Part shown: positions 45,733-53,889 of the stretch, piece by piece
Numbering within the stretch: position 1 is the stretch's first letter
Layout: every line of letters starts with the position of its first letter
Source of the DNA: Caulobacterales bacterium
Lineage (GTDB): Bacteria > Pseudomonadota > Alphaproteobacteria > Caulobacterales > Caulobacteraceae
Length of the DNA stretch: 64,000 bases
Assembly (NCBI GenBank): GCA_017302105.1
Contig: JAFLCS010000001.1
Span: 1 to 64,000, forward strand
Reading direction: 5' to 3'
Notes under the pieces: generated by a model
Told to the model about the DNA's origin: nothing
What the model saw: the letters and a program-made list of their open reading frames with translations, nothing else
The model's database searches: none
Translations under genes and position numbers: made by a program

Positions 45733-46505
45733 CCGGCGGTCGCCAGACGAATCCGCGAGGCCTGGGCCTGTACCTGCCCCACCGGGGTCAACTCCGAGAC
45801 AGCCTCAGGCGCGGTGACGCCGCGCCACATGGCGACCAGACCTTCGGTGTCCGTGATGGTCTGGGCCGGCAGGCCACCGGCACGCGCCGTTGCCTGGGCC
45901 GCCATGGCTGCCCCCAGGGCGTGCTGATACTCCACCGGGTCGACCGCGCCGTCCACACCCACGTCGCGGTAGATACCCGCCGAGATGTCTGCCAGGCTCC
46001 CGACGACTTGTGCGGCACTGCCGCCGGCCGCGGTCTGGGCTGCGTCCAGAGCCGCCACAGCCGCTGCCAGATCCGCCTCGGAGCCGGTCTCTGCTGCACG
46101 ACGAAGAACCGCCGCATCCAGCTGGGCCGATCCAAAGGCCGAAACCGCCGGGTCATAGACCTCGGCCAGGCCCTGGCCGACCAGCGCCGCTGCCGAGACA
46201 TCACCTTCGACCGCCTGAGCCCTTTGGGCGACCAGGTAGAAGCCCTTGAGGTGGGCAATGCGAAGCGCGAGCAGGCTGTCCGACGGGACACCGGCATAGC
46301 CGGAAGCGGCACCGGCCTCACCGGCACCGGACTCCCCGCCACCACCGCCCTCGTTCTCGCCCTGGGCGGCGGCGCCGCCTTCGCCACCGCTCTCGCCGCC
46401 GGACTCGCCGCCGGACTCGCCGCCCGGGTGGCCTTGTTCGGAACAGGCGGCGGTCAAGGTCAGCGCCGCCCCGAGGGTGAGCCAGAGTTTCGGGTGAAAT
46501 GCCAT
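45729..46505 (-). CDS. Lipoprotein with Gly-Gly-Glu-Ser repeats
   Basis: A 258-aa lipoprotein. After the signal (LWLTLGAALTLTAAC) comes a run of GGES units (three perfect, one partial) and a longer Gly/Glu-rich linker to about residue 65. Then follows a helical domain of about 190 residues rich in Ala (for example LRIAHLKGFYLVAQRAQAVEGDV and AAVAALDAAQTAAGG). I do not recognise the domain. The repeat is exact at DNA level (CTCGCCGCCGGA units, about 46384-46425), so repeat number could vary between strains. Convergent with the preceding lipoprotein and divergent from the dioxygenase. Confidence 0.75.
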   Translation of the reverse strand: MAFHPKLWLTLGAALTLTAACSEQGHPGGESGGESGGESGGEGGAAAQGENEGGGGGESGAGEAGAASGYAGVPSDSLLALRIAHLKGFYLVAQRAQAVEGDVSAAALVGQGLAEVYDPAVSAFGSAQLDAAVLRRAAETGSEADLAAAVAALDAAQTAAGGSAAQVVGSLADISAGIYRDVGVDGAVDPVEYQHALGAAMAAQATARAGGLPAQTITDTEGLVAMWRGVTAPEAVSELTPVGQVQAQASRIRLATAG

Positions 46506-46614
46506 TGGACGATCTCCACAAGTTGGAGCCGACCCTAGCGATCCTGCATTTCATTGCAAGTGGTTCGCAGTCTCGATCTTGCAGTTCGGCGTTGAATGGG
46601 CCATCGAACCCGCC

Positions 46615-47274
46615 ATGTTGATCCTGGCCCAGGTTTTTACGCTCGACGACGTCGCCCGGATCCGGGACGGTCTGGCGAAGGTCACCTTCCAGGACGGCAA
46701 GGCGACCGCCGGTCCGGTCGCCCGCAAGGTCAAGCACAATCAGCAGGCCGTCGGGTCCGATCCTGGCACCGAGCCGCTGCGTCGGTTCGTGCGCGAGGCC
46801 CTGATGCGCCATCCGGTGTTTTCGGCCTATGCCCGTCCGGCCACCTGGTCGCGTATCATGTTTTCACGCTACGGGCCGGGCGACGCCTATGGAACCCACA
46901 CCGACGACGCCTTCATGGTGTCCGAGGACGGTCACCGGCTACGAACCGACATGAGCTTCACCCTCTTTCTGTCAGATCCCGACAGCTATGACGGTGGAGC
47001 CTTGCGCCTCGACGGCCTGGACGGCGAACGTGAGCATCGCCTCGCCGCTGGAGACGCCGTGATCTATTCGACCGGCCAACTGCATCAGGTCACGCCGGTG
47101 ACGCGCGGCGAACGTCTGGCCGCCGTCGGCTGGATCGAAAGCCTGGTCCGCCGCCACGACCAGCGTGAGCTCCTGTTCGATCTGGAGCGTGTCCGAGCCG
47201 CGACGCCACCCGGCGAGGCTCGGCTTTTGCTCGACAAGTCGGTTGGGGCCCTGCTGCGACAGTGGGGCAGCTAG
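46615..47274 (+). CDS. Fe(II)/2-oxoglutarate-dependent dioxygenase, PiuC/YbiX type
   Basis: A 219-aa PKHD-type hydroxylase. The iron ligands are H and D in THTDDAF (HxD) and the distal H in GQLHQVTPV, with the 2-oxoglutarate-binding arginine in TRGERLAAVGW. FSRYGPGDAYGTHTDD and MSFTLFLSDPDSYDGGAL are typical of the PiuC group, often found with TonB-dependent siderophore receptors and suspected to modify a siderophore. A TonB-dependent receptor is in fact 0.7 kb away. The ATG at 46615 is taken; one twelve codons upstream is possible. Confidence 0.87.
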   Translation: MLILAQVFTLDDVARIRDGLAKVTFQDGKATAGPVARKVKHNQQAVGSDPGTEPLRRFVREALMRHPVFSAYARPATWSRIMFSRYGPGDAYGTHTDDAFMVSEDGHRLRTDMSFTLFLSDPDSYDGGALRLDGLDGEREHRLAAGDAVIYSTGQLHQVTPVTRGERLAAVGWIESLVRRHDQRELLFDLERVRAATPPGEARLLLDKSVGALLRQWGS

Positions 47275-47340
47275 GCCGAAATTTGGATTCTGGCCGGATT
47301 CGTTGCACAGTACGCCGATGCACCTCTAGGGAGTTTCGAC

Positions 47341-47649
47341 ATGATCGCTGCCCTTGCTGCCATGAGCCTCCTGGCCGTCGATATGCAACCCATCGTCACC
47401 TTCCAGCGCCCGGACCCGCCGCGGACCGAACGCCAGCGCGAAGAGGACGATGCTAATCGCGTCACCGAGGGCGAACGGGCCGGGGACGGTGCCACGCCCA
47501 ACCGGCTGATCTGTGATCTTCGGCGCGTCCCGGGCTCCAACCTGCGCGAGCGGGTCTGCCAGACCGTATCCGATCGCCGCGCCACCCGCGACCAGGCTCG
47601 TGAGACCATGACCGAAGCACAGCGGGTCTATACCGACCCGCCGGAATGA
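47341..47649 (+). CDS. Small secreted protein
   Basis: A 102-aa protein with a signal-like start (MIAALAAMSLLAVDMQPIV). The mature part is highly charged, with TPNRLICDLRRVPGSNLRERVCQTVSDRRATRDQ at its centre: two cysteines flanking a basic stretch, then a helix. I recognise this only as a pattern of small hypothetical alphaproteobacterial proteins. A decayed second copy of the same gene lies directly downstream at 47755..47979. The gap between this gene and the dioxygenase is 66 bases. Confidence 0.7.
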   Translation: MIAALAAMSLLAVDMQPIVTFQRPDPPRTERQREEDDANRVTEGERAGDGATPNRLICDLRRVPGSNLRERVCQTVSDRRATRDQARETMTEAQRVYTDPPE

Positions 47650-47754
47650 CGGCCTTGGTGCCGGCCTGCCTCATGGGCCTGGTCGCCACCCTTCAGGCAA
47701 CTGCTCCTCCCGGCTCATGACCCCCGACGCGATGGGCGGTGGCCCGAGCCGCCG

Positions 47755-47979
47755 ATGACCGAGGAACAATGCGCCGAGGCCCCCCGGGGGCCGGCCCACG
47801 GAGGGTGGGCGCGCCGGCGATTTCGTGGCTCCGGACCGACTGATCTGCGATCTGCGCCGGCTACCGAACTCGAACCTGCGCGAGCGGTCTGCGCGACCGT
47901 TCAAGACCGGCAACGCGCCCGCAATGAAGCCCGCGAAGTCGTCTCTGGCGGGGCAGGCGGCACGAGCGCCGGGCGTTAA
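47755..47979 (+). pseudogene. Frameshifted tandem copy of the upstream small secreted-protein gene
   Basis: Reading from about 47830 gives RLICDLRRLPNSNLRER, almost identical to RLICDLRRVPGSNLRER of the gene at 47341. The homology then continues in the next frame (AVCATVQDRQRARNEAREVV versus VCQTVSDRRATRDQARETM). The switch coincides with GCGGTC where the intact copy has GCGGGTC, a one-base deletion near 47885-47887. The 5' part is also degraded and lacks the signal peptide. This is a decayed tandem duplicate. Its last stop TAA overlaps the TonB receptor stop in TTAA (47976-47979). Confidence 0.7.
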
Positions 47980-50024
47980 CCCCAGGTCCGCCGAATCCGA
48001 AAATAGATGAACGGATCGACGTTGAGGTCGCGCACCTCTCGGAAGGCTATGCCAGAGGTGTCACGCGGCCCGGTGTAGACCTCGCGGGTCTGGGTGTAGT
48101 TGCGCCCCGACAGGTTCTGAAACTCTAGCCGCAACGACACGTCCGGCCGGTAGCGCCATTCGGCAAAGAGAGTGTACCAGGGCTCCAGTTCGGTCGTATC
48201 GATCGCATCAAACCGATAGTCTCTCGCGAAATACCCAAGGAAGGCACTGCCACCCCACTGGAGATTCCAGCGCGGCAAGTCCTGGGTGAAATTCAGCTCG
48301 CCATCGAAGGGCTCCTGACCGGAGATCCGCCGGCGCTCGCCGGTGGTCGGATCTACGACCTCCGAGATCTCCCATTGCAGCTCGGCCCTCAGGCGCGCGC
48401 CGGCCAGGCCAAGGCGCTCCAGTGGAAGCGTCAGATTGACCGCAAGGCTGTCACTTGTACCTGCGCCGATATTGCCGGGGGCATCGAAGACATCCGTCGC
48501 CGTGTAGATCGGCACCCTATCGGATGCATCGGTGATCTCGGCATGGGCAAGCGAGACCACGAGCGACCCACCGTCCCAGAAGCTGCGCTCCCAGGCCAGT
48601 TCCGCCACCCAGGTCTTGTCCGGTTCCAGCTCGGCATTGCCGGCCGTGACCACCCCGGTGTTGAAGGCTGCGGACGAAACGAATTCACCGAAGTCCAGCT
48701 GGCCGACCTCGCGTTCGATCCTGAGGCGGAACTGATTGCGATCGTCCGGCGTCCAGGTCACCAGGGCGCGGGGTTTGGGATAGAAAAAGGATCGCTCCAG
48801 ATCGGTGTCGCCGGACTGGGTGATGGTTGAAACCTCGGCCCGCATCCCAAGCTCAAAGCCCCAGCGAGCATTTGGCCGCCAGGTCGACGAGCCGAACATT
48901 TCGCCGCGCAGTTCTTCGACGCGGACGTCCGACGAAGGCAGCACCACGGGCACGCCGTTGTCGGTGTAGATGGTCGCGCTTTCCAGAAAATTGAAGGCGG
49001 CCTCACCGCCGACCTCAAGCGACCAGGTCGGGCTGCGCGTATGCCTGAGCGTCACCCGCCCGATCGATTCGCCCGAGCTCGAATCCTCGGTGAATTCTCC
49101 GGTGCCAGTGCCATTGTCGAAATCGGTCGCGAAATCCGAGCCGCGCAGGCGCTGGATGCCGATGGCCTCGAAGCGCCAACGATCCCCGAACGGCCGCTGC
49201 CAGTTCAGGCCAAATTCTCCATCGATCTCGCTGTAGTCATCGTTGACCCAGAGGCCACCGGGCGGGACCGCAAAAACCGCATCTTCAAGCGCCCACTGAT
49301 AGGTCTCGGCCTGAAGCCGGCCGTTCAGCGCCAGCCGGCCGCCGCCCAGATTCTGTTGCCAGCCCGCCGAAAACGTACCTCCGCGTCCACCGGCGGTCTC
49401 ATCGGAATAGGCATCCCGCACGAGCGTTCCAGCGGCGTCAAAGCGTTGGCGCGGCCCCTCGCCCGCTCCGTCGTCAACGAAGGTGTAGATCAGGCTGGAC
49501 CATTCAAAGCGCCGGCCACCGGACAGCGGGCGCGCACCTTCGAACCGCACCGCCGGCGTCGTACGGCCATCCTGATACCAGCCCGACGCCACCGCAAAGG
49601 TCGTATTGGCACCGGCACCGGGAACCCGGACCACGTTCACGACGACGGGGCGGCCCTGCATATCGATGCCCGGTGCCCCGCCCCGGATCAGCTCCAGCCG
49701 CAACACCTGTGCAGCCGGGATGCGGCGCAGCGTGTCCTCCATCGGCTCGGATTTTGAAGCCGGTCGCCGACCATCAATCAGGACATTCGCCGCCGTGCCG
49801 CCCAGACCCCGCACATCGTCACCCTCGTCGAACGAGAAACCCGGCACGCGCTCGATCATGTCCATCGCCGAGTTCAGCTGGATTCCAGCGAAGAAGGGGC
49901 TGTCATAAACGGTGATGCCCTCACTCGCGGCGGGCGAAGCCGGAGCCAATTCCTGGGCCAGAACCGGACCAGCTGCCAGCAGGAGCGCGCTGGAGGCCGC
50001 CGCCATCAACAATCCAGTGCGCAT
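47976..50024 (-). CDS. TonB-dependent outer-membrane receptor
   Basis: A 682-aa receptor. The signal peptide is MRTGLLMAAASSALLLAAGP (cleavage after VLA). The plug follows (ITVYDSPFFAGIQLNSAMDMIERVPGFSFDEGDDVRGLGGTAANVLIDGRRP), then a 22-strand-type barrel ending in aromatic FIYFRIRRTWG. The ATG at 50024 has a GGGAGG ribosome binding site. Receptors of this type take up siderophores, sugars or vitamins with energy from TonB; the substrate is not evident. A PiuC-type dioxygenase nearby hints at iron, but the DGRRPASK plug style is also common in Caulobacteraceae for other substrates. Confidence 0.88.
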   Translation of the reverse strand: MRTGLLMAAASSALLLAAGPVLAQELAPASPAASEGITVYDSPFFAGIQLNSAMDMIERVPGFSFDEGDDVRGLGGTAANVLIDGRRPASKSEPMEDTLRRIPAAQVLRLELIRGGAPGIDMQGRPVVVNVVRVPGAGANTTFAVASGWYQDGRTTPAVRFEGARPLSGGRRFEWSSLIYTFVDDGAGEGPRQRFDAAGTLVRDAYSDETAGGRGGTFSAGWQQNLGGGRLALNGRLQAETYQWALEDAVFAVPPGGLWVNDDYSEIDGEFGLNWQRPFGDRWRFEAIGIQRLRGSDFATDFDNGTGTGEFTEDSSSGESIGRVTLRHTRSPTWSLEVGGEAAFNFLESATIYTDNGVPVVLPSSDVRVEELRGEMFGSSTWRPNARWGFELGMRAEVSTITQSGDTDLERSFFYPKPRALVTWTPDDRNQFRLRIEREVGQLDFGEFVSSAAFNTGVVTAGNAELEPDKTWVAELAWERSFWDGGSLVVSLAHAEITDASDRVPIYTATDVFDAPGNIGAGTSDSLAVNLTLPLERLGLAGARLRAELQWEISEVVDPTTGERRRISGQEPFDGELNFTQDLPRWNLQWGGSAFLGYFARDYRFDAIDTTELEPWYTLFAEWRYRPDVSLRLEFQNLSGRNYTQTREVYTGPRDTSGIAFREVRDLNVDPFIYFRIRRTWG

Positions 50025-50138
50025 CGTCGCCTCCCTGTTGCCAACCGGAATGAGGCGGCACGCCATAATTCGCCAGTTACAATCGAGATAGATGGATTAA
50101 ATCGACGAAAGGATATCGTCGCCAGGTGCCGCGAGCGC

Positions 50139-50708
50139 TCAGGCGCGGCCGACGTCGCCTGAGAGGTGAGCCACATCGACACCGATCCGGGCCATGGCGC
50201 GCGCCCATTTGGTTTCGTGGTCGCTGTCGAACAGGATGCCGTCGTCAGCCTCTCCGGCCAGCCAGACATTCTCGACCAGTTCAGTTTCCAACTGGCCCTC
50301 GCCCCAACCGGCGTAACCCAGCGCCAGCACCGCACGACGCGGGGCCTGTATCGGGTCCGTCATCGCGATCAGAACCTCGCGGGTCGCCGTCACGGCCAAG
50401 CCCCCATCGACCAGGAGCGAAGCGGAAGGGTCGCAGTAGTCGTCTGAATGGAGGACGAAGCCGCGCTCCGTCTCGACCGGACCCCCGATCAGGACCGGAC
50501 GCGAACCGCCTGGCGCGCGGCCCTCGACCTCGAGCGACTGCAGCAGCTGGTCCAGGTCCAGATCGGCATGGGGCTCGTTCAGGCGCAGGCCCATGGCATG
50601 GGTCGCGTCATGAGCACAGATCAGGATGACCGCCTGCTCGAAGCGCGGGTCGCCGATGTTCGGCATGGCGAGGATAAGGCGCCCGACAAGGCTTGAGGAC
50701 TGCGACAC
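50139..50708 (-). CDS. YqgE/AlgH family protein
   Basis: A 189-aa cytoplasmic protein of the UPF0301 (YqgE/AlgH) family. It begins SSLVGRLILAMPNIGDPRFEQAVILICAHDATHAMGLRLN, the family signature, with IGGPVETERGFVLH and ALGYAGWGEGQLETEL following. The molecular role is unknown; the name comes from effects on alginate regulation in Pseudomonas. The gene stands between a TonB receptor and a divergent peroxiredoxin. Confidence 0.93.
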   Translation of the reverse strand: MSQSSSLVGRLILAMPNIGDPRFEQAVILICAHDATHAMGLRLNEPHADLDLDQLLQSLEVEGRAPGGSRPVLIGGPVETERGFVLHSDDYCDPSASLLVDGGLAVTATREVLIAMTDPIQAPRRAVLALGYAGWGEGQLETELVENVWLAGEADDGILFDSDHETKWARAMARIGVDVAHLSGDVGRA

Positions 50709-50827
50709 CCGCTGATGATGGCGATCCGGGGCTTGGGGGACAAGCCGTCTTGGATTCAGGGCCCGGCGGCCCTATCTCCCCGAGGTCGGTGGCTTGACCC
50801 CCGCGCAACAGCTTCATGGAGAGCGAC

Positions 50828-51310
50828 ATGACCATCAACGTCGGCGACAGGATTCCATCCGCGACCCTCATGACCATGGGAGATGAGGGGCCCCTGGCCG
50901 TCCAGACTGATGCGTTCTTCGCCGGCAAGACCACGGCACTCTTCGCTGTCCCCGGCGCGTTCACCCCGACCTGTTCGGCGCGTCACCTTCCGGGCTTTCG
51001 CGACCGCGCCGGGGAGCTCCGGGACAAGGGCATCGACCAGATCGCCTGTCTGTCGGTTAACGATGCCTTCGTGATGGGGGCCTGGGCCGCCGATCAGGAC
51101 ATCGACGGCGAAGTCACCATGCTGGCCGACGGCAACGGCGACTTCACCAAGGCGCTCGGCCTGGAGATGGATGCGTCCAAGTTCGGCATGGGCGGGCGCT
51201 CAAAGCGTTACTCCATGATCATCAAGGACGGCGTGGTGACCTCCCTCAATGTAGAAGAGGGCGGTGAATTCCGCGTTTCGTCCGCCGAGTTTCTGCTCGA
51301 GCAACTCTAG
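50828..51310 (+). CDS. Peroxiredoxin, Prx5/AhpE-like (glutaredoxin- or thioredoxin-dependent)
   Basis: A 160-aa Prx5-type peroxiredoxin that reduces hydroperoxides. The peroxidatic cysteine is in PGAFTPTCS, followed by the family SVNDAFVMGAW and a C-terminal RYSMIIKDGVV. There is no obvious resolving cysteine, so regeneration may depend on glutathione/glutaredoxin. The ATG at 50828 (MTINVGDRIPS) with GGAGAG upstream is taken; a start four codons earlier is less likely. Convergent with the hybrid kinase gene. Confidence 0.92.
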   Translation: MTINVGDRIPSATLMTMGDEGPLAVQTDAFFAGKTTALFAVPGAFTPTCSARHLPGFRDRAGELRDKGIDQIACLSVNDAFVMGAWAADQDIDGEVTMLADGNGDFTKALGLEMDASKFGMGGRSKRYSMIIKDGVVTSLNVEEGGEFRVSSAEFLLEQL

Positions 51311-51336
51311 CGGCTCGCGTCCAGGATCTTTACGGT

Positions 51337-53220
51337 TCAGGCCGCGCGAGCGTCGTCGTGCTCCAGCCGGCTTTCGCCTGACAGAACCCCTTGCAACGCG
51401 CCCAGCAGGCTGGCCGGCGTCAGCGGCTTGCCGACGAACCAGGTCATGCCGGCCGCCGCACAGGCCTGGACATCATCCGGCGCGGTATCCGCCGTCACCG
51501 CGATGACAGGGACGAACTGATTGGGGCCGGCAGCGGCACGCAGGCGCCGGGTGGCTTCGCGGCCGTCGATCTCCGGCATCCGCACATCCATGAAGATGAC
51601 GTCGTAGGCTTCGACAGCCGCCATCTCCAGGGCCGAGATGCCGTTCTCGGCCTGGGCGATCTCGCAGCCGAGCGGAGCCAGGATCAGTTGGATGGCACGC
51701 CGATTGATTTCGTGGTCATCGACAACCAGAACCCGCAGCGGTCGTTCTGCGTCGGGCGCGGGATCTCCAGCCGCCGCGGGGACGTCGACCTCGACAACGG
51801 GCTTCGCCGTCTGAACCGGCGCAGAGCCCAGGGCCGGAAGGGGGATAAAGCCGGCTGCGAACCGATCAGCAGGGGGCAGTTCTGTCACCGAGACCGGAGC
51901 TTCGATCGCCTCGACGACCAGGGCCAGGGTAAAGTTGGACCCGACACCCTTGCGACTCCGCACCGTCAATTGTCCGCCCATCAGCTGGGCGAGTCCACGA
52001 CTGATCCACAATCCGAGACCCGAACCACCGTGCGAGCCGGCGACGCCCGAGCGCGTCTGGTCGAAGGCGATGAACAGGCGCTTCTGCTGGTCGGCGTCCA
52101 TGCCCTCACCGGTGTCGGAGATCTCGATGGTCAGCGCGCAACGATCATCGTCGGTTGGCCAGGCGTTCAGGCGGACGCGCACCTCTCCGGACGTCGTGAA
52201 CTTCACCGCGTTGGACAGGAGATTGTTCAGGATCTGCCGTACCCGCACGGGATCGGCCTGGACCCAGGTCGGCAGGTGGCGGCCGCCCTCCAGAACCATT
52301 CTCAGACCCTTGGCACGGGCCTGGCCCTGCCAGAACTGGCAGGTCCGGGCGAGCAGATCCCTGAGGTTGAACGCCACAGGCTCGATCTCCATGCGCCCGG
52401 CCTTGAGCCGGGACTGGTCGAGCAGATCATCGAGCAACCGGTTCATCATCTGGCCGGCGTCGTGGATCAGGGTCGCGTGGGATCTTTCAGTCGCATCGTG
52501 GGCGATGCGGCTCAACTCGGTCGCTCCGGTCAGGATCGCCGACAACGGCGTGCGAAGATCGTGACAGACCGCCGCCATGAAGGCGGACTTGTCCACCCCG
52601 GCCCGCTCGAGTTCGCCGCGGCGGCGCTCGGCGATCCGGCGCGCGGTTCGCTCCGACTGGGCCAGCTTCTGGGACTGATTATAGGCGCTGAGAACGAAGA
52701 CCCCAAAGATCAGGCAGGCCATGCTCAGAGCCTGGACCGCTTCGGGCGGAGCGCCTTCTCGTGCCAGCAAGAGCGGCGATGCCGCCAGATACGCCATCAC
52801 GGGCGTCAAGGTGGACACCAACGCCAGGCGCGAGCCGGCCGTGTTCATGACGGCATTGGCTGCGCCACCCGCCAGGATCAGGATGGCGCAGGCACCGCCT
52901 GCGATGCCGAAGTCCCACATCAGCAGCGACAGGGAGCCATAGGCCACATTGGAAATGAACAACGTCGCGGCCGCGAGAAACCGGCGCGCGCCGGTCAGGC
53001 CCGGGGCGTCGGGCTTGACGTATCGCCCGAGTACCGCGGCTTCTACCGCCTGGATGGCCAGAAAAGTCGCCACCCAGATCAGCGCGGTATTGCCCCCGAT
53101 GATCGGCTCCAGCGCCAGAGCTCCAACACAGGCGATGGCGCAACGAATGCCGACATTGCGACGCCGCAGAGTCAGGGCGGCGACAATGGCTTCATCTTCG
53201 CGGCTATGCGCTTCGGACAT
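51337..53220 (-). CDS. Hybrid sensor histidine kinase/response regulator
   Basis: A 627-aa membrane kinase. About six N-terminal helices (to residue about 185) lie before a short coiled-coil, a HisKA domain (AAVCHDLRTPLSAILTGATELS, phosphorylated H near 219), a HATPase domain with NLLSNAVKFT, DTGEGM and GSGLGLWISRGLAQLMGG, and a C-terminal receiver domain (VLVVDDHEINRRAIQLILAP, phosphoacceptor in IFMDVRMPEIDG). The signal is unknown; no PAS or other sensory domain is visible, so sensing is probably by the membrane part. No partner regulator lies next to it. Confidence 0.93.
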   Translation of the reverse strand: MSEAHSREDEAIVAALTLRRRNVGIRCAIACVGALALEPIIGGNTALIWVATFLAIQAVEAAVLGRYVKPDAPGLTGARRFLAAATLFISNVAYGSLSLLMWDFGIAGGACAILILAGGAANAVMNTAGSRLALVSTLTPVMAYLAASPLLLAREGAPPEAVQALSMACLIFGVFVLSAYNQSQKLAQSERTARRIAERRRGELERAGVDKSAFMAAVCHDLRTPLSAILTGATELSRIAHDATERSHATLIHDAGQMMNRLLDDLLDQSRLKAGRMEIEPVAFNLRDLLARTCQFWQGQARAKGLRMVLEGGRHLPTWVQADPVRVRQILNNLLSNAVKFTTSGEVRVRLNAWPTDDDRCALTIEISDTGEGMDADQQKRLFIAFDQTRSGVAGSHGGSGLGLWISRGLAQLMGGQLTVRSRKGVGSNFTLALVVEAIEAPVSVTELPPADRFAAGFIPLPALGSAPVQTAKPVVEVDVPAAAGDPAPDAERPLRVLVVDDHEINRRAIQLILAPLGCEIAQAENGISALEMAAVEAYDVIFMDVRMPEIDGREATRRLRAAAGPNQFVPVIAVTADTAPDDVQACAAAGMTWFVGKPLTPASLLGALQGVLSGESRLEHDDARAA

Positions 53221-53285
53221 ACTCCGGACACCCCGTGGTCGCTGCTTGGCACAGCTTTCGTTAGGGTGAAGGTGCCAGAGGTCGC

Positions 53286-53354
53286 CTAATATCCCGTCAA
53301 CGCCTCGGGAATGCGCGCGATCAGCTGCTTCATGATCTCGTTGGTGCTGGCCAT
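53286..53354 (-). pseudogene. Remnant of an acyl-CoA dehydrogenase C-terminus
   Basis: A 22-codon frame reads MASTNEIMKQLIARIPEALT. STNEIMKQLIAR matches the conserved end of acyl-CoA dehydrogenases, in particular GGTNEIMKLLIARTL of the intact gene ending at 53890. No related sequence could be recognised upstream in the same frame. It probably marks a lost or deleted gene copy, but a random match of this length cannot be excluded. Confidence 0.5.
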
Positions 53355-53395
53355 GCTGCGCCCTCGCGCTCGAATGGGGATGGCGGCAGGCAGAC

Positions 53396-53818
53396 CTAGC
53401 CGGCGACGCCCAACAGGCCGGAGACCATCAGCACGCCGAGCCCGGCCAGGATGGAGGTCGTCAGGCCCACCGCACGTGACCGGCTCCAGCCGCTGAGGCC
53501 CAGGCTGATCAGGAGGCTGTACAGCCCGACGGCGAAGGCCAGACCCATGGCCAACTGGACACCCCCCAGGTCAGGAAGCACTTCGCGCGGCGCGTCCGGA
53601 TGCAGGCCCGCCATCATTCCGGTCGAGCCCACCACCGCCACGATGAAGGCCACCGACGATGTCGCAGCGCAACCGATGGCCCACGACGCCAGCCGTCCTT
53701 TGGCCTGCAACGCTAACAGGGTGCCCAGAAAGGTTGCGGAAAACCCGCCAAGAAAGGCGCTCATGGTGCCGATCTGGGCGGCCAGGGTGGACATATAGGC
53801 GGGCGATAGCAGTTCCAT
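53396..53818 (-). CDS. Hypothetical four-helix membrane protein
   Basis: A 140-aa protein with four hydrophobic segments (about 10-32, 42-68, 88-110 and 118-138) and short polar loops, one containing GLHPDAPREVLPDLGG. Composition (Ala/Gly/Leu/Ser-rich) suits an inner-membrane protein. I do not recognise a family. The GGFSATFLGTLLAL segment in helix 1 recalls small integral proteins of unknown role. It lies between the hybrid kinase and an acyl-CoA dehydrogenase, on the same strand, without tight spacing. Confidence 0.65.
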   Translation of the reverse strand: MELLSPAYMSTLAAQIGTMSAFLGGFSATFLGTLLALQAKGRLASWAIGCAATSSVAFIVAVVGSTGMMAGLHPDAPREVLPDLGGVQLAMGLAFAVGLYSLLISLGLSGWSRSRAVGLTTSILAGLGVLMVSGLLGVAG

Positions 53819-53889
53819 GCGGTCAGGCTAGCGGGAACTCCGCAGATATACGAGAGACCCATGCCCGGGAATGTCGTCGCTTGTCCGAA

